Positions 1 to 9,634 are shown, counted from the first letter of the stretch. The stretch is 45,064 nt of DNA from DAOTZS01 sp034434335 (GCA_034434335.1 DAOTZS010000133.1:1-45064); one strand, 5' to 3'. Numbers and translations are program-made. The notes: a model not told the origin generated them from the letters alone.

Positions 1-1
1 C

Positions 2-751
2 ATCCGCGATGTCGTACGCGAAGGGGGTCTGGTGCTCTTCGTGGGTACCAAGAAACAAGCCCAAGACACCATTCGTGCCGAAGCCGAGCGCTGTGAAATG
101 CCTTATGTTGTCTCACGCTGGCTGGGCGGCACCCTGACCAACTTTCGTACCATTCGCCAGCGCATCGAATACATGGAAGAGCTGGAACGGCGCCAGGAGC
201 AAGGTGAGCTGGAGCGGCTGCCCAAGAAGGAAGCCCTGTTGCTGCGTCACGAGTTGGCCCGGCTGCAGAGGCGTATCGGTGGCCTGCGCACCATGACCCG
301 TCTTCCCGATATCGTGTTCATCGTAGACGTACAGCGGGAGGCCCTGGCTGTATCGGAGGCTAATAAGCTGCAGATCCCCGTGGTGGCCATGGTTGACACC
401 AACTGCAACCCCGAGCCAATTGACTATCCCATCCCATCCAACGACGATGCCATTCGGGCGATCAAGCTCATGGCCGGCAAAATGGCCGATGCCGTCATCG
501 AGGGCCGGCACCTGCGGGAGATCGACGAGGCAGAGCGTGCCGCTGCCGCCCCAGAGGCAGTCGGACCTGTTGAGGAAGAGAAACCGGTGCCCTCAGCTGA
601 GCCAGAAGAGATCCCAGAGGACCTATACCTTGGCCCCTCTACCCTGGCCAAGCTGGACAAAGGCCGTGACGAACTGGAAGAGGAAGACGAATTTGTGGAC
701 GAGTTCGGCGACGAAGAGGGCCCAGACCATGAGGCTGAGCTTGCCTTGTAA
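2..751 (+). CDS. rpsB: 30S ribosomal protein S2 (5'-truncated by window edge)
   Basis: Structural protein of the small ribosomal subunit, bound on the back of the 30S head. The reading frame is open from base 2, so the N-terminus lies outside the window. The visible part carries S2 hallmarks: LFVGTKKQAQ near its start, RWLGGTLTNF, then PDIVFIVD and MVDTNCNP, and the IPSNDDAIRAIKLM block. Beyond the usual end of S2 there is an acidic tail of roughly 70 residues rich in Glu and Asp; such tails occur in some lineages but their role is not clear. It is followed 11 bases later by tsf with a good Shine-Dalgarno (AAGGAGA at 750-756), the classic rpsB-tsf pair. Identification is from conserved motifs and order. 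Confidence 0.97.
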   Translation: MRDVVREGGLVLFVGTKKQAQDTIRAEAERCEMPYVVSRWLGGTLTNFRTIRQRIEYMEELERRQEQGELERLPKKEALLLRHELARLQRRIGGLRTMTRLPDIVFIVDVQREALAVSEANKLQIPVVAMVDTNCNPEPIDYPIPSNDDAIRAIKLMAGKMADAVIEGRHLREIDEAERAAAAPEAVGPVEEEKPVPSAEPEEIPEDLYLGPSTLAKLDKGRDELEEEDEFVDEFGDEEGPDHEAELAL

Positions 752-762
752 AGGAGAGAACC

Positions 763-1356
763 GTGGAAATCACTGCAGCAATGGTCAAGGAGTTACGGCA
801 AAACACTGGAGCGGGTGTCCTGGACTGCCGCAAGGCGCTAGAAGCCGCCAATGGTGATATGGCTCGGGCGACAGAGATCTTGCGGGAGAAAGGTTTTGCT
901 ACCGCGGCCAAGAAGGCCAGCCGCGAGACACACGAAGGTCTGATCGGCCACTACGTTCATATGGGTAGCAAGGTGGCGGCCCTGGTCGAGGTCAACTGCG
1001 AGAGCGACTTTGTGGCCCGCACCGAGGAATTCCAGACCCTGGCCAAGGACCTGGCCATGCAAGTTGTGGCGGCCCGGCCAGCCTGGGTGCGTATCGAAGA
1101 CGTTCCGGCGGAGATAGTGGAAAGGGAACGCGCCTCTTATTGGGCCGAACTGGGCAACTCTAATCGGCCCCGGGAAGCGCTGGAGAAGATTGTCGAAGGG
1201 AAACTGGCCAGGTTCTACGAGGAGAACTGTCTGCTGGAGCAGCCCTTCATCAAGGACGAGAGCATCAAAGTCAAAGACCTGATCACGGCCACTATTGCCA
1301 AGCTGGGCGAAAACATCGTGGTGCGCCGGTTTGCCCGTCTGGAAGTGGGTGGTTGA
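763..1356 (+). CDS. tsf: Elongation factor Ts, short form
   Basis: Guanine-nucleotide exchange factor that regenerates EF-Tu-GTP in the cytoplasm. The 197-residue product has the N-terminal UBA-like domain (VKELRQNTGAGVLDC, then KKAL-type KAL) and the EF-Tu-contacting motif ESDFVART. At 197 residues it is the compact form found in thermophiles and Chloroflexota rather than the about 280-residue enterobacterial form. GTG start at 763 is set by AAGGAGA seven bases upstream. It lies between rpsB and pyrH, with 8 bases to pyrH, so it is part of one transcription unit running to cdsA. Confidence 0.97.
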   Translation: MEITAAMVKELRQNTGAGVLDCRKALEAANGDMARATEILREKGFATAAKKASRETHEGLIGHYVHMGSKVAALVEVNCESDFVARTEEFQTLAKDLAMQVVAARPAWVRIEDVPAEIVERERASYWAELGNSNRPREALEKIVEGKLARFYEENCLLEQPFIKDESIKVKDLITATIAKLGENIVVRRFARLEVGG

Positions 1357-1364
1357 GTTGACCG

Positions 1365-2081
1365 ATGAGCACGCTGCGCTATCGCCGGATCCTCCTGAAG
1401 CTTGGGGGCGAGGCTCTGGCTGAAGAAGGCGGGTTTGGGATCAGCCCTCAGCAGGCCGATGCAGTGGCCGCCAAGGTGCGCCGCTTGCGCGAGCTGGGGG
1501 CCGAGGTCGCTATTGTCATCGGGGCCGGCAATCTCTGGCGCGGCAAAGATGGCCTGGCTCACGGCATGGAGCGTGCTACGGCTGACCATATGGGCATGCT
1601 GGCCACGGTGATGAACGCCCTGGCACTGGCCGATGCCCTTATGCGAGCTGGCGTCGAGCCGCGGGTCCAGACCGCCATTGAGATGCGGGCGGTGGCTGAG
1701 CCCTACATCCGTGGCCGGGCCATCCGTCATCTGGAAAAGGGGCGCACGGTTTTGCTGGGCGCCGGCACGGGCAACCCCTATTTCACCACCGACACCGCCG
1801 CCGCGCTGCGTGCCATGGAGATCCACGCCGAGGTCTTGATCAAAGCCACTAAAGTAGATGGCGTCTACGATCGGGACCCCAAACTCTACCCTGATGCTAA
1901 GCGCTTCGATCACCTGACCTATATCGAGGCTCTGAACCTGCGCGTGGGGGTGATGGACAGCACGGCGCTGACGTTATGCATGGAAAATGACCTGCCCATC
2001 ATTGTGCTGAACATGTGGCAACCCAACAGCCTGGAGATGGCGGCTCTGGGGCAGCCGGTAGGCACCCTGATCAGCGGCTGA
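1365..2081 (+). CDS. pyrH: UMP kinase
   Basis: Phosphorylates UMP to UDP with ATP, feeding all pyrimidine nucleotides; bacterial hexameric amino-acid-kinase fold, not related to eukaryotic UMP/CMP kinase. The 238-residue protein shows LLKLGGEAL at the N-terminus, IGAGNLWRG (usual form GGGNIFRG), the TADHMGMLATVMNALAL helix, GTGNPYFTTDTAA and IKATKVDGVYDRDPK. Length is typical. The ATG at 1365 is 8 bases after the tsf stop, with only a weak Shine-Dalgarno, suggesting translational coupling within the tsf-pyrH-frr unit. Confidence 0.97.
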   Translation: MSTLRYRRILLKLGGEALAEEGGFGISPQQADAVAAKVRRLRELGAEVAIVIGAGNLWRGKDGLAHGMERATADHMGMLATVMNALALADALMRAGVEPRVQTAIEMRAVAEPYIRGRAIRHLEKGRTVLLGAGTGNPYFTTDTAAALRAMEIHAEVLIKATKVDGVYDRDPKLYPDAKRFDHLTYIEALNLRVGVMDSTALTLCMENDLPIIVLNMWQPNSLEMAALGQPVGTLISG

Positions 2082-2137
2082 GGAGGTGCCCGACTGTCCA
2101 TCTGGGAAACCGTCCCAGGGCGCAAGGAGGTAGCATC

Positions 2138-2695
2138 GTGCTGAAAGATGTCATGAGCGACGCCAAAGAACGCATGACCCGCGCGGTTGAGGCTCTGCAA
2201 GGCGACTTGCGTACCATCCGCACCGGTCGGGCTTCGCCTGCCCTGGTAGAGCGACTCCCGGTGGAGTACTACGGCTCTCCCATACCTTTGAACCAGTTGG
2301 CTGGCATCTCAGCACCTGAACCGCGCATGTTGGTAATTCGCCCCTGGGACCGCAGCGCGATTGGGCCCATCGAGAAAGCGATCCTGAAATCAGACCTTGG
2401 CCTGACCCCCAGCAACGACGGCCAGATCATCAGGCTGATCATCCCTCCGCTGACAGAGGAACGGCGTCGAGAACTCACCCGCCTGGTTGCCAGACGTGTG
2501 GAAGAGGCACGCGTGGCAGTGCGCAACATCCGCCGTGATGCGATCGAGATGTTGCGTGACCTGGAAAAAGAGAAGTTGATCTCAGAAGATGACCTCTACA
2601 AGGGTCGCGACGAAGTGCAGGAATTGACAGACGATTTCATCAAGCAGATAGACGAGATCGGCAAGGCCAAAGAGGCTGAGATCATGGAGCAATAA
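2138..2695 (+). CDS. frr: Ribosome recycling factor
   Basis: Splits post-termination ribosomes together with EF-G. The frame is open from 2015, but the GTG at 2138 is the better start: AAGGAGG sits at 2124-2130, seven bases before it, and gives 185 residues, the normal RRF length. Starting earlier would add 41 residues of unrelated sequence overlapping the pyrH end. Motifs: DAKERMTRAVEAL, IRTGRASPALVE, YYGSPIPLNQLA, RPWDRSAIGPIEKAI, PPLTEERRRELTRLV and RRDA near the C-terminal helices. It follows pyrH, as in most bacteria. Confidence 0.96.
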   Translation: MLKDVMSDAKERMTRAVEALQGDLRTIRTGRASPALVERLPVEYYGSPIPLNQLAGISAPEPRMLVIRPWDRSAIGPIEKAILKSDLGLTPSNDGQIIRLIIPPLTEERRRELTRLVARRVEEARVAVRNIRRDAIEMLRDLEKEKLISEDDLYKGRDEVQELTDDFIKQIDEIGKAKEAEIMEQ

Positions 2696-2786
2696 GGAGG
2701 GTTGAGAAGCGTCGGCAACCTGTCGGCTCCAGCGGGCCATATCGGCATGAGTGCCCTTGTCTCATATTTCAGCTAAAGAGGATGCC

Positions 2787-3536
2787 ATGGCGAGCGATTT
2801 GCCGCTCAGAGAACGTTATCCTCAGGTCACGCGTGTACCCTATCACGTGGGCATCATCATGGATGGCAATGGGCGCTGGGCCCAAGCCCGCGGCCTGCCG
2901 CGCCTGGCCGGGCACAGGGCCGGCACGGAGAATATCCGGCGCGTCCTGCGGGCCGCCACTGAGTTCGGCATCAAAGTGCTGACGATCTATGCCTTCTCCA
3001 CCGAAAACTGGGCCCGTCCGCCCGACGAGGTTGCCGGCCTGATGAACTTGCTGGACCAGGTCATCCAACGCGAGACCAAAGAGTTGCATGCGCACGGAGT
3101 GTGTATCCGCCACAGCGGCCGGCTGGAAGGGATCGCACCCAGTTTGCAGCGTCAGATCCGGGCCGCGGTAGATCTCACCTGCAAGAACGAGCGCATCATT
3201 TTGAATGTGGCCTTCAACTACGGCGGCCGCGCGGAGATCGTGGATGCCGTACGGCAGATCATCCGGGACGGCTACGCGCCTGAAGCCGTGACCGAAGAAC
3301 TGATCTCGCGCTATCTTTACACGGGCGACCTGCCCGACCCTGACCTGATCATCCGGACCGGTGGGGAGTATCGCCTGAGTAACTTCCTGATCTGGCAGGC
3401 CGCCTATGCCGAGTACTATTCGACCCCTACTTTTTGGCCCGATTTCGACGAGGCCGAATTGGCAGCCGCGCTGGCGGAGTACAGTCAGCGCGAGCGTCGT
3501 TTCGGCAGAGTCCCCGCGCCTACCAGCAAAGGTTAG
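2787..3536 (+). CDS. uppS: Isoprenyl transferase (undecaprenyl diphosphate synthase type)
   Basis: Cis-prenyltransferase that elongates farnesyl diphosphate with IPP to the C55 lipid carrier for cell-envelope polymers. The 249-residue product contains HVGIIMDGNGRWA with the catalytic Asp, GHRAGTENIRR, the AFSTENWARP loop, the NVAFNYGGRAEI block and DPDLIIRTGGEYRLSNFL near the C-terminus. The ATG at 2787 follows AAAGAGG by five bases; an upstream GTG at 2751 is in frame but has no good ribosome site. It precedes cdsA, the usual pairing. Confidence 0.95.
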   Translation: MASDLPLRERYPQVTRVPYHVGIIMDGNGRWAQARGLPRLAGHRAGTENIRRVLRAATEFGIKVLTIYAFSTENWARPPDEVAGLMNLLDQVIQRETKELHAHGVCIRHSGRLEGIAPSLQRQIRAAVDLTCKNERIILNVAFNYGGRAEIVDAVRQIIRDGYAPEAVTEELISRYLYTGDLPDPDLIIRTGGEYRLSNFLIWQAAYAEYYSTPTFWPDFDEAELAAALAEYSQRERRFGRVPAPTSKG

Positions 3537-3593
3537 CAGTTGCCCGACGCAACCTCGCAGAGTTGCTTCTCAGCCAGCGTACGGAGAGCTGTT

Positions 3594-4403
3594 GTGCTGC
3601 GTGCCCGCCTGCTCAGCGCAGTTGTTCTGATACCGGTTATCTTCTGGCTCGTCTACCTGGGGGGCATCCCCTGGCTGATCACCGTCCTCCTGGTGGGCAT
3701 CCAGGCGTGGCGTGAGATGGTACAGCTCCTGCAGCGCGATCATTTTACCCTGGACCGCAACCTGGGGCTGTTTTTCGTAATCGGAGCCGTAGCCGAGGCA
3801 TACGTCTATGCCGCCGGGCTGGTACCCGTAGATCTGCTCCGGCCCCTGCTGGCCGGGCTCATCATCTTCTCCCTGGTCTGGGCCCTCTACAACAAAGGGG
3901 CCCATCCCACTGCTGATTGGGGGGTGACCGTCGCCAGCGCGCTCTACCTGGGTTTCCTGCTCAGCCATTTTGTGCTCTTGCGCCAGCGGCCTGAGGGGTT
4001 TCGTTGGGTTCTGTTGGCCCTTTCTATTTCATGGGTGACCGATTCGGTGGCCTATTTCGTGGGCAGTACCTGGGGCAAGCGGCCGCTGTGGCCACGTATC
4101 AGCCCGAAGAAGACCTGGGAAGGGCTGATGGCCGGTTCCCTGGCAGCACTTGTGTTCACCCCTATAGTCAGCAGTTGGTGGCTGGGGCTGAGCCCCTGGC
4201 AGGGGTTGCTCTTGGGTGCGCTGGCAGCAGTTGCGGACCCCTTTGGAGATTTCGCCGTCTCGTTGTTCAAACGGCTGGCGCGCACTAAGGATAGCAGCCA
4301 GTTGATCCCTGGCCATGGCGGCATCCTCGACCGCCTTGATAGCCTGCTTTTTGTCTTTCCCCTGGTGACTTACTTTGCCTGGATTGTCAGCGGCTTACGA
4401 TAG
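3594..4403 (+). CDS. cdsA: Phosphatidate cytidylyltransferase
   Basis: Integral membrane enzyme making CDP-diacylglycerol from phosphatidic acid and CTP, the branch point of phospholipid synthesis. Several hydrophobic segments cover most of the 269 residues. The signature SPKKTWEGL and the family motif in the C-terminal half (KRLARTKDS, then PGHGGILDRLDSL) are complete. I chose GTG 3594, preceded by GGAGAG, because it yields the typical N-terminus LRARLLSAVVLIPV; a TTG at 3540 would add 18 residues. It closes the rpsB-to-cdsA unit and is followed by a strong hairpin at 4510-4546. Confidence 0.95.
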   Translation: MLRARLLSAVVLIPVIFWLVYLGGIPWLITVLLVGIQAWREMVQLLQRDHFTLDRNLGLFFVIGAVAEAYVYAAGLVPVDLLRPLLAGLIIFSLVWALYNKGAHPTADWGVTVASALYLGFLLSHFVLLRQRPEGFRWVLLALSISWVTDSVAYFVGSTWGKRPLWPRISPKKTWEGLMAGSLAALVFTPIVSSWWLGLSPWQGLLLGALAAVADPFGDFAVSLFKRLARTKDSSQLIPGHGGILDRLDSLLFVFPLVTYFAWIVSGLR

Positions 4404-4509
4404 GACGCTTCATCGCTCGCGTCTGATCCGCCTTATACAGCGATAGGCAAATGGTCGAGAAGGGTATGGCAACGAGTTGCCAGATGGGCAACCATCGGCC
4501 TTAGACAAA

Positions 4510-4546
4510 CAAGAGGCCCGTCTCTTGATCTCAGACGGGCCTCTTG
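4510..4546. terminator. Bidirectional hairpin terminator between convergent genes
   Basis: Perfect 14-bp stem (arms at 4510-4523 and 4533-4546, core AGAGGCCCGTCT) with a 9-nt loop. It lies between the ends of cdsA (+) and the coiled-coil gene (-). On the minus strand the stem is followed by TTTGT, a weak U-tract; on the plus strand no U-run follows, so plus-strand termination there may rely on Rho. Confidence 0.75.
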
Positions 4547-4570
4547 CGTGTCCCTGGCCACTGGCCAGCA

Positions 4571-5386
4571 TTATTCGCCATGGTAGACAAGAGTAATGCC
4601 CAGTTCCCGACAACGCTCTCGCACCTCGTCACCGATGCTCATGGCGATCATAATGCCCTCTACTTCGACGCCAGGATTGAGCGAGCGAACAAGGGTGACC
4701 TTATCAGCCAGGCGGTCGACATCCTCCCACTCGCAGTAGCTCTTGACCTCGAAAACCGATATCTTCCCGTCCTGAGCCAGGATGTCGATCTCAAAATGCC
4801 GCTGGCCTGGCAATCCCACTACACCCTTTTCGTCCACGATCCTCTGGCGTAACCGAATCTGTTCAGGCTTGATGTCGGAACGGCGCAGCGCTACTCGTAG
4901 CGCACCGGCCACTACCTCTTCTAGCTTGCGCCCCGAACGCCGTTGCAGCCCTCCAACGGTAAGCTCTACCCAATCGTGCTCGTCCGCTATCATCTGGCGA
5001 AGGGCAGCAAACTGCTGATCAATCCCCTCGAAGCGTCGGTCAATCCCCTCGAAGCGTCGGTCAATCCCCTCGAAGCGCCTGTCTATCTCTTCGAAGCGTC
5101 GGTCAATCTGCTCAAAGCGCTTGTCAATTTGCTCGAAGCGCCTGTCTATCTCTTCGAAGCGTCGGTCAATCTGCTCGAAGCGCTCCTGGGTCTCCTGGCG
5201 GAAATGGCGCACTTCGCCGCGCAACTCCCGCAGTTCGCTGAGAACGGCCGCGAACTCCTCCTTGCTGACAAACGCCTTCAGAAAGGCTCGAAAGGCGCGC
5301 GGCTCCAGTTCCGGATTGCGCTCTAGCATATCCGGCAATTGCACCTCGAGGATATACAGGACTTCTTCATCCTTCAGTTTCAGCAT
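4571..5386 (-). CDS. PD-(D/E)XK-type protein with coiled-coil heptads (DUF3782-like)
   Basis: Uncharacterised 271-residue protein. Residues 1-65 are helical; residues 68-123 hold eight near-identical heptads of the form RRFE-(Q/E/G)-ID, giving a regular coiled coil; residues 140-271 resemble a PD-(D/E)XK nuclease fold, with E157 in KLEEVV, D201 in FEIDIL and E213/K215 in FEVKSY. The arrangement matches the DUF3782-like family; catalysis has not been shown for most of it. Start at 5386 is supported by GGAGG eight bases upstream; an upstream in-frame start at 5509 would cross the promoter. It stands alone, divergent from the zinc-binding lipoprotein gene. A role in DNA handling or transposon/phage-related function is possible but unproven. 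Confidence 0.75.
   Translation of the reverse strand: MLKLKDEEVLYILEVQLPDMLERNPELEPRAFRAFLKAFVSKEEFAAVLSELRELRGEVRHFRQETQERFEQIDRRFEEIDRRFEQIDKRFEQIDRRFEEIDRRFEGIDRRFEGIDRRFEGIDQQFAALRQMIADEHDWVELTVGGLQRRSGRKLEEVVAGALRVALRRSDIKPEQIRLRQRIVDEKGVVGLPGQRHFEIDILAQDGKISVFEVKSYCEWEDVDRLADKVTLVRSLNPGVEVEGIMIAMSIGDEVRERCRELGITLVYHGE
5018..5185 (-). repeat. Eight in-frame 21-bp tandem repeats
   Basis: The heptad region of the coiled-coil gene is built from eight consecutive 21-bp units (168 bp), each coding RRFExID or a close variant. Neighbouring units are nearly identical at DNA level, for example the three RRFEGID units, so this tract could gain or lose units by slippage without changing frame. Confidence 0.9.
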
Positions 5387-5420
5387 CTCCTTTGCCTCCA
5401 CCTCTATCGGCCTCGGTTTT

Positions 5421-5449
5421 AGTATAGCATAATCACCCGCTTCAGGCAA
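5421..5449 (-). promoter_or_regulatory. Promoter of the coiled-coil/nuclease-like gene
   Basis: On the minus strand TTGCCT (5444-5449), a 17-nt spacer and TATACT (5421-5426), with TGC directly before the -10 box. Expected transcript start is about 28 nt upstream of the chosen start codon, which supports the start at 5386 over 5509. Confidence 0.7.
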
Positions 5450-5469
5450 CAGTTGGGCAACCTCGTGAT

Positions 5470-5498
5470 TTGACGCCCGCTGCCGTTGCTGGCATAAT
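5470..5498 (+). promoter_or_regulatory. Promoter of the metal-binding lipoprotein gene
   Basis: TTGACG (5470-5475), a 17-nt spacer and CATAAT (5493-5498). It lies back to back with the divergent promoter at 5421-5449, and the ATG at 5552 is about 47 nt downstream of the expected start of transcription. No obvious Fur/Zur-type palindrome overlaps it. Confidence 0.65.
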
Positions 5499-5551
5499 CC
5501 ACCGCGCATAAGCGCGCCATATTCTCACCGTAGAAAGGAAGTTGAAGGAAG

Positions 5552-6532
5552 ATGTATTCACACCATGGCAGGCTATGGTCGCAGATTGGACTCGGTATAG
5601 GCAGTGCTCTCTTGCTCGTTGTAATTGCTGGCTGTACCTCTACCCCTATGCCCACGCAGCCCTCTCAACCGACCGCTGCTACCCCCATCAAGGTGCTGGC
5701 AGTCGAATCGTTTCTGGCTGACATCGCGCAAAATGTAGCCGGCCAGCGCCTGACAGTGGAGGCTCTGATACCTGTTGGGGTAGACCCCCACAGTTTCGAA
5801 CTGACACCCGCCGATGTCCGTAAGATTACCGACAGCCAGGTGCTCATCATCAATGGCGCCGGCCTTGAGGCATTTCTCGATAAACTATTGCAGAGTGCTG
5901 CCAGAGATCGGGTCGTCATTGAGGCTGCCGCCGGGTTACAACCACGTACTCCCCAACCCGGTGAACATGTTGGGGAGGAGCACGAAGGACATGAGGGAGA
6001 CCCACATTTCTGGCTGGACCCTGTTAGCGTGATCAAATATGTCGAGAACATCCGTGACGGCTTGAGCCGGGCCGACCCGGGTGGCGCTCAGCTTTATACA
6101 GCGCAGGCCGACGCCTATATTGCTCAGCTTCAGGAGTTGGACAGGTGGATCACCACCCAGGTCCAGCGCGTGCCAGAGGACCGGCGCCTTCTGGTGACCG
6201 ACCACGAGAGCTTCGGCTACTTCGCCGACCGTTATGGCTTCAAGGTGGTGGGGGCCATCATCCCCAGCACCAGCTCAGCCGCATCGCCGTCGGCCCAAGA
6301 GTTCGCCCGCCTGGCAGACGCGATTAAAGAGCTTGGGGTCTCGGCGATCTTTCTGGAGACAGGCGCAAACCCTCAACTGGCCCAACAACTGGCCAGGGAG
6401 ACCGGCATCCGGGTTGTGAGCGGGCTCTATACGCACTCTTTGAGCGAGCCGCATGGCCCGGCGCCCACTTACCTGGAGATGATGCGCTATAACACGCGCC
6501 TGATTGTGGAGGCCTTAAGCCAGGGCCAGTGA
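5552..6532 (+). CDS. Zinc-type ABC transporter substrate-binding lipoprotein (ZnuA/TroA family)
   Basis: Captures a divalent metal outside the membrane for ABC import. The 326-residue product begins with a lipoprotein signal ending VVIAGC (Cys28). Metal ligands can be placed at H80 (DPHSF), H152 (DPHFWLDP) and H218 (TDHESFGYFADRYG); a third His rather than Glu favours zinc over manganese. A short His/Glu-rich loop (about 138-148, GEHVGEEHEGHEG) precedes H152, as in zinc binders. RBS GAAGGAAG precedes ATG 5552. No permease or ATPase gene is adjacent in the window, so it is an orphan component or serves a transporter encoded elsewhere. Confidence 0.9.
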   Translation: MYSHHGRLWSQIGLGIGSALLLVVIAGCTSTPMPTQPSQPTAATPIKVLAVESFLADIAQNVAGQRLTVEALIPVGVDPHSFELTPADVRKITDSQVLIINGAGLEAFLDKLLQSAARDRVVIEAAAGLQPRTPQPGEHVGEEHEGHEGDPHFWLDPVSVIKYVENIRDGLSRADPGGAQLYTAQADAYIAQLQELDRWITTQVQRVPEDRRLLVTDHESFGYFADRYGFKVVGAIIPSTSSAASPSAQEFARLADAIKELGVSAIFLETGANPQLAQQLARETGIRVVSGLYTHSLSEPHGPAPTYLEMMRYNTRLIVEALSQGQ

Positions 6533-6588
6533 ACACAGCCCCCTGAGGATAGGGCGGAGGAAGTCTCTTTGTCCGGCTGGCTTCTTGC

Positions 6589-7683
6589 CTAGGGCAGGAA
6601 GCCAAATGGATTGCGCTGGATGCCGTTTTGGCGGATTTCGAAATGAAGGTGGGGGCCGGTTGAACGGCCGGTAGAGCCCACCAATCCGATTACCGCGCCC
6701 TGGCCGACTGAGTCGCCAGGGGTTACAAAGTAGCGGCTCAGGTGGGCGTAAAGGGTTTGGAAGCCGTTGCCGTGGTCAATGACCACGTAGTTGCCATACC
6801 CGACATCGCTCCAGCCGGCCACCACCACATAACCCGAATCGCTGGCCTTGACCGGTGTCCCGGTCGGGGCCGCGATGTCCACTGCCCGGTGTAGCGGCTT
6901 ATATCCCTGCGTGATGGAGCCCGTTGTGGGCCAGACGAAACGACCGGTGCCGCGCCTGGCATCGGCGGGGATAGGCCCGGTGTAGACCTTGACCTGCCTG
7001 AGCACCAGCGGTTTGGTGCCCCCTGGGACGATCAGCTTCTGGCCGGGCACCAGGGTGGGCTTGCGGGGGTCGAGGTGATTCCACTCGAAGTTCACGATCG
7101 CGTCCGGTTTGGCCTTGTATTTCTGGGCAATACTCTCCACTGTCTCCCCGGCTGCCACAGTGTGCAGCACCCCGTCAACTGGCAGGATAGTTAGCTGCTG
7201 TCCCAGGCGCAACAGGTCTGGGTTGAGCTCCATGTTGTTAGCCCACATTAGCGTCTCGGCGCTGATGCCATACTTGGCGGCAATGGCGTAGAGGGTGTCC
7301 CCGGCCTCCACGGTATGGGTAATGATGTCCGTGCGTGGCCGGTCGGGGATGATAGTAAACGGAATGGCAGCGCGTACCAGGGCGCCTGGGGGTTGAACAC
7401 GGCTTTCTGGCATCGTCACCGTTACGGTGGTCTCTTCGGCCGGGGCCTCAGAGCTGGCAACTTCGACGATGTCCCACTCTGGCAGTTGTACCCGGGCCAG
7501 CCATAACACCGCCAGGGCCAGGGAGATCAACACCAGGTGTGATGCCATGCGCACCAGCGAGGTTGTTCCCTCTGGTCCACGCTGGGCCAACAAAGAAAGG
7601 ATGCTCTGCCAGAAGCGATAGCCTGGCCCCCATTGCTCGGGGGGGATTTCCTGGAGGCTATGAGTTGTGGACTCTACGCCCAT
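6589..7683 (-). CDS. LysM-M23 peptidase, membrane-anchored cell-wall hydrolase
   Basis: Predicted peptidoglycan endopeptidase or an EnvC/NlpD-like activator. The 364-residue protein has one N-terminal membrane segment (about 46-64), two LysM domains (about 122-168 and 173-220), and a C-terminal M23 domain (about 250-364). Zinc ligands H265 and D269 (HRAVD) and H347 (HLHF) and the catalytic H313 (YAH) are all present, so it is probably active. GAGGAG lies 11 bases before ATG 7683. It follows rho on the same strand with 56 bases between them and is likely co-transcribed. Its stop codon sits inside a hairpin (6579-6603) facing the convergent lipoprotein gene. Confidence 0.92.
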   Translation of the reverse strand: MGVESTTHSLQEIPPEQWGPGYRFWQSILSLLAQRGPEGTTSLVRMASHLVLISLALAVLWLARVQLPEWDIVEVASSEAPAEETTVTVTMPESRVQPPGALVRAAIPFTIIPDRPRTDIITHTVEAGDTLYAIAAKYGISAETLMWANNMELNPDLLRLGQQLTILPVDGVLHTVAAGETVESIAQKYKAKPDAIVNFEWNHLDPRKPTLVPGQKLIVPGGTKPLVLRQVKVYTGPIPADARRGTGRFVWPTTGSITQGYKPLHRAVDIAAPTGTPVKASDSGYVVVAGWSDVGYGNYVVIDHGNGFQTLYAHLSRYFVTPGDSVGQGAVIGLVGSTGRSTGPHLHFEIRQNGIQRNPFGFLP

Positions 7684-7739
7684 CAGGGCAATGGCTCCTC
7701 ACAGCGCAACGGGGCCCCAGTACTGCTGCGTGCCGGCGC

Positions 7740-8996
<1,257 letters not shown>

Positions 8997-9599
8997 AAGG
9001 TAACTCCGTTTGGCATTATGCCGTCACAGGCAGGATTATCGCGAGATGGGGACAGCGCGGCAGTATTACCTTGTTGCTCACAAGACACAAGGTATTAGGG
9101 CAACTTGCCAGGCAAATGTATGGTCATGGTTACGGGGATGGACTACATCAGGGCAGAGAGGCATGTTAATGCACTTTCTGCTCCACCCATGTATCTGACC
9201 GGAGTGTCTTCAAGGGTATCAAACGCAGCCCACCTGCGGCGTCCGAGCAATCGGGCAGGATGACGAATCAGAACGATGGGCATAGAAGGGCTTTTTCAGC
9301 ACCTCTAACGCGTCTTGCCTCCTGGCGCAATCATCGGCTGAGCATCTGTCGGTTTTTGATGATCTGGCCAGAGCCTGGGGAAAGCCTCTTCCGCGCCATG
9401 ATAGCCCTTCGCGCGGCTCCTGCCCCTTACAGCCAGCGATCCGCCGCTGTCGCTGGCTCAGCGGCCAGATAGAGGAGAAAGCAACGACCTCTTATGCGCC
9501 TTCTTGGGTTCGTCTCCTGGCAAGGCCCAGACGAGAAACTCAGCCCGATGAGGTTACAGGAAGCAGAAGGCGGAGACAGGCAGATGGACCTTTCTACGC
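8997..9599 (-). promoter_or_regulatory. About 600-nt leader of rho, with alternative hairpins
   Basis: No credible gene lies in this stretch on either strand. If the promoter at 9606-9634 drives rho, all of it is 5' leader. It contains two mutually exclusive hairpins: AGCCAGCGA (9431-9439) with TCGCTGGCT (9450-9458), and GCCGCTG (9443-9449) with CAGCGGC (9459-9465). In several bacteria rho is autoregulated by Rho-dependent termination in its leader; that role here is inference. Confidence 0.45.
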
Positions 9600-9605
9600 A
9601 TAACG

Positions 9606-9634
9606 AGTATAGCACAAGGCCAGGTACACGTCAA
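9606..9634 (-). promoter_or_regulatory. Strong promoter upstream of rho
   Basis: TTGACG (9629-9634), a 17-nt spacer and TATACT (9606-9611), with TGC directly before the -10 box. It points toward rho, whose start codon is about 600 nt downstream. Confidence 0.75.

Noticed and set aside
2015..2137. N-terminal extension of frr
   Set aside because: Overlaps the end of pyrH and lacks similarity to RRF; the GTG at 2138 has a strong ribosome site.
5018..5185. Regular repeats considered as a CRISPR array
   Set aside because: Units are contiguous 21-bp in-frame codons without spacers and lie inside a coding sequence.
8997..9599. rho leader considered as 6S RNA, RNase P RNA or tmRNA
   Set aside because: None of the conserved sequence blocks of these RNAs was found on either strand.
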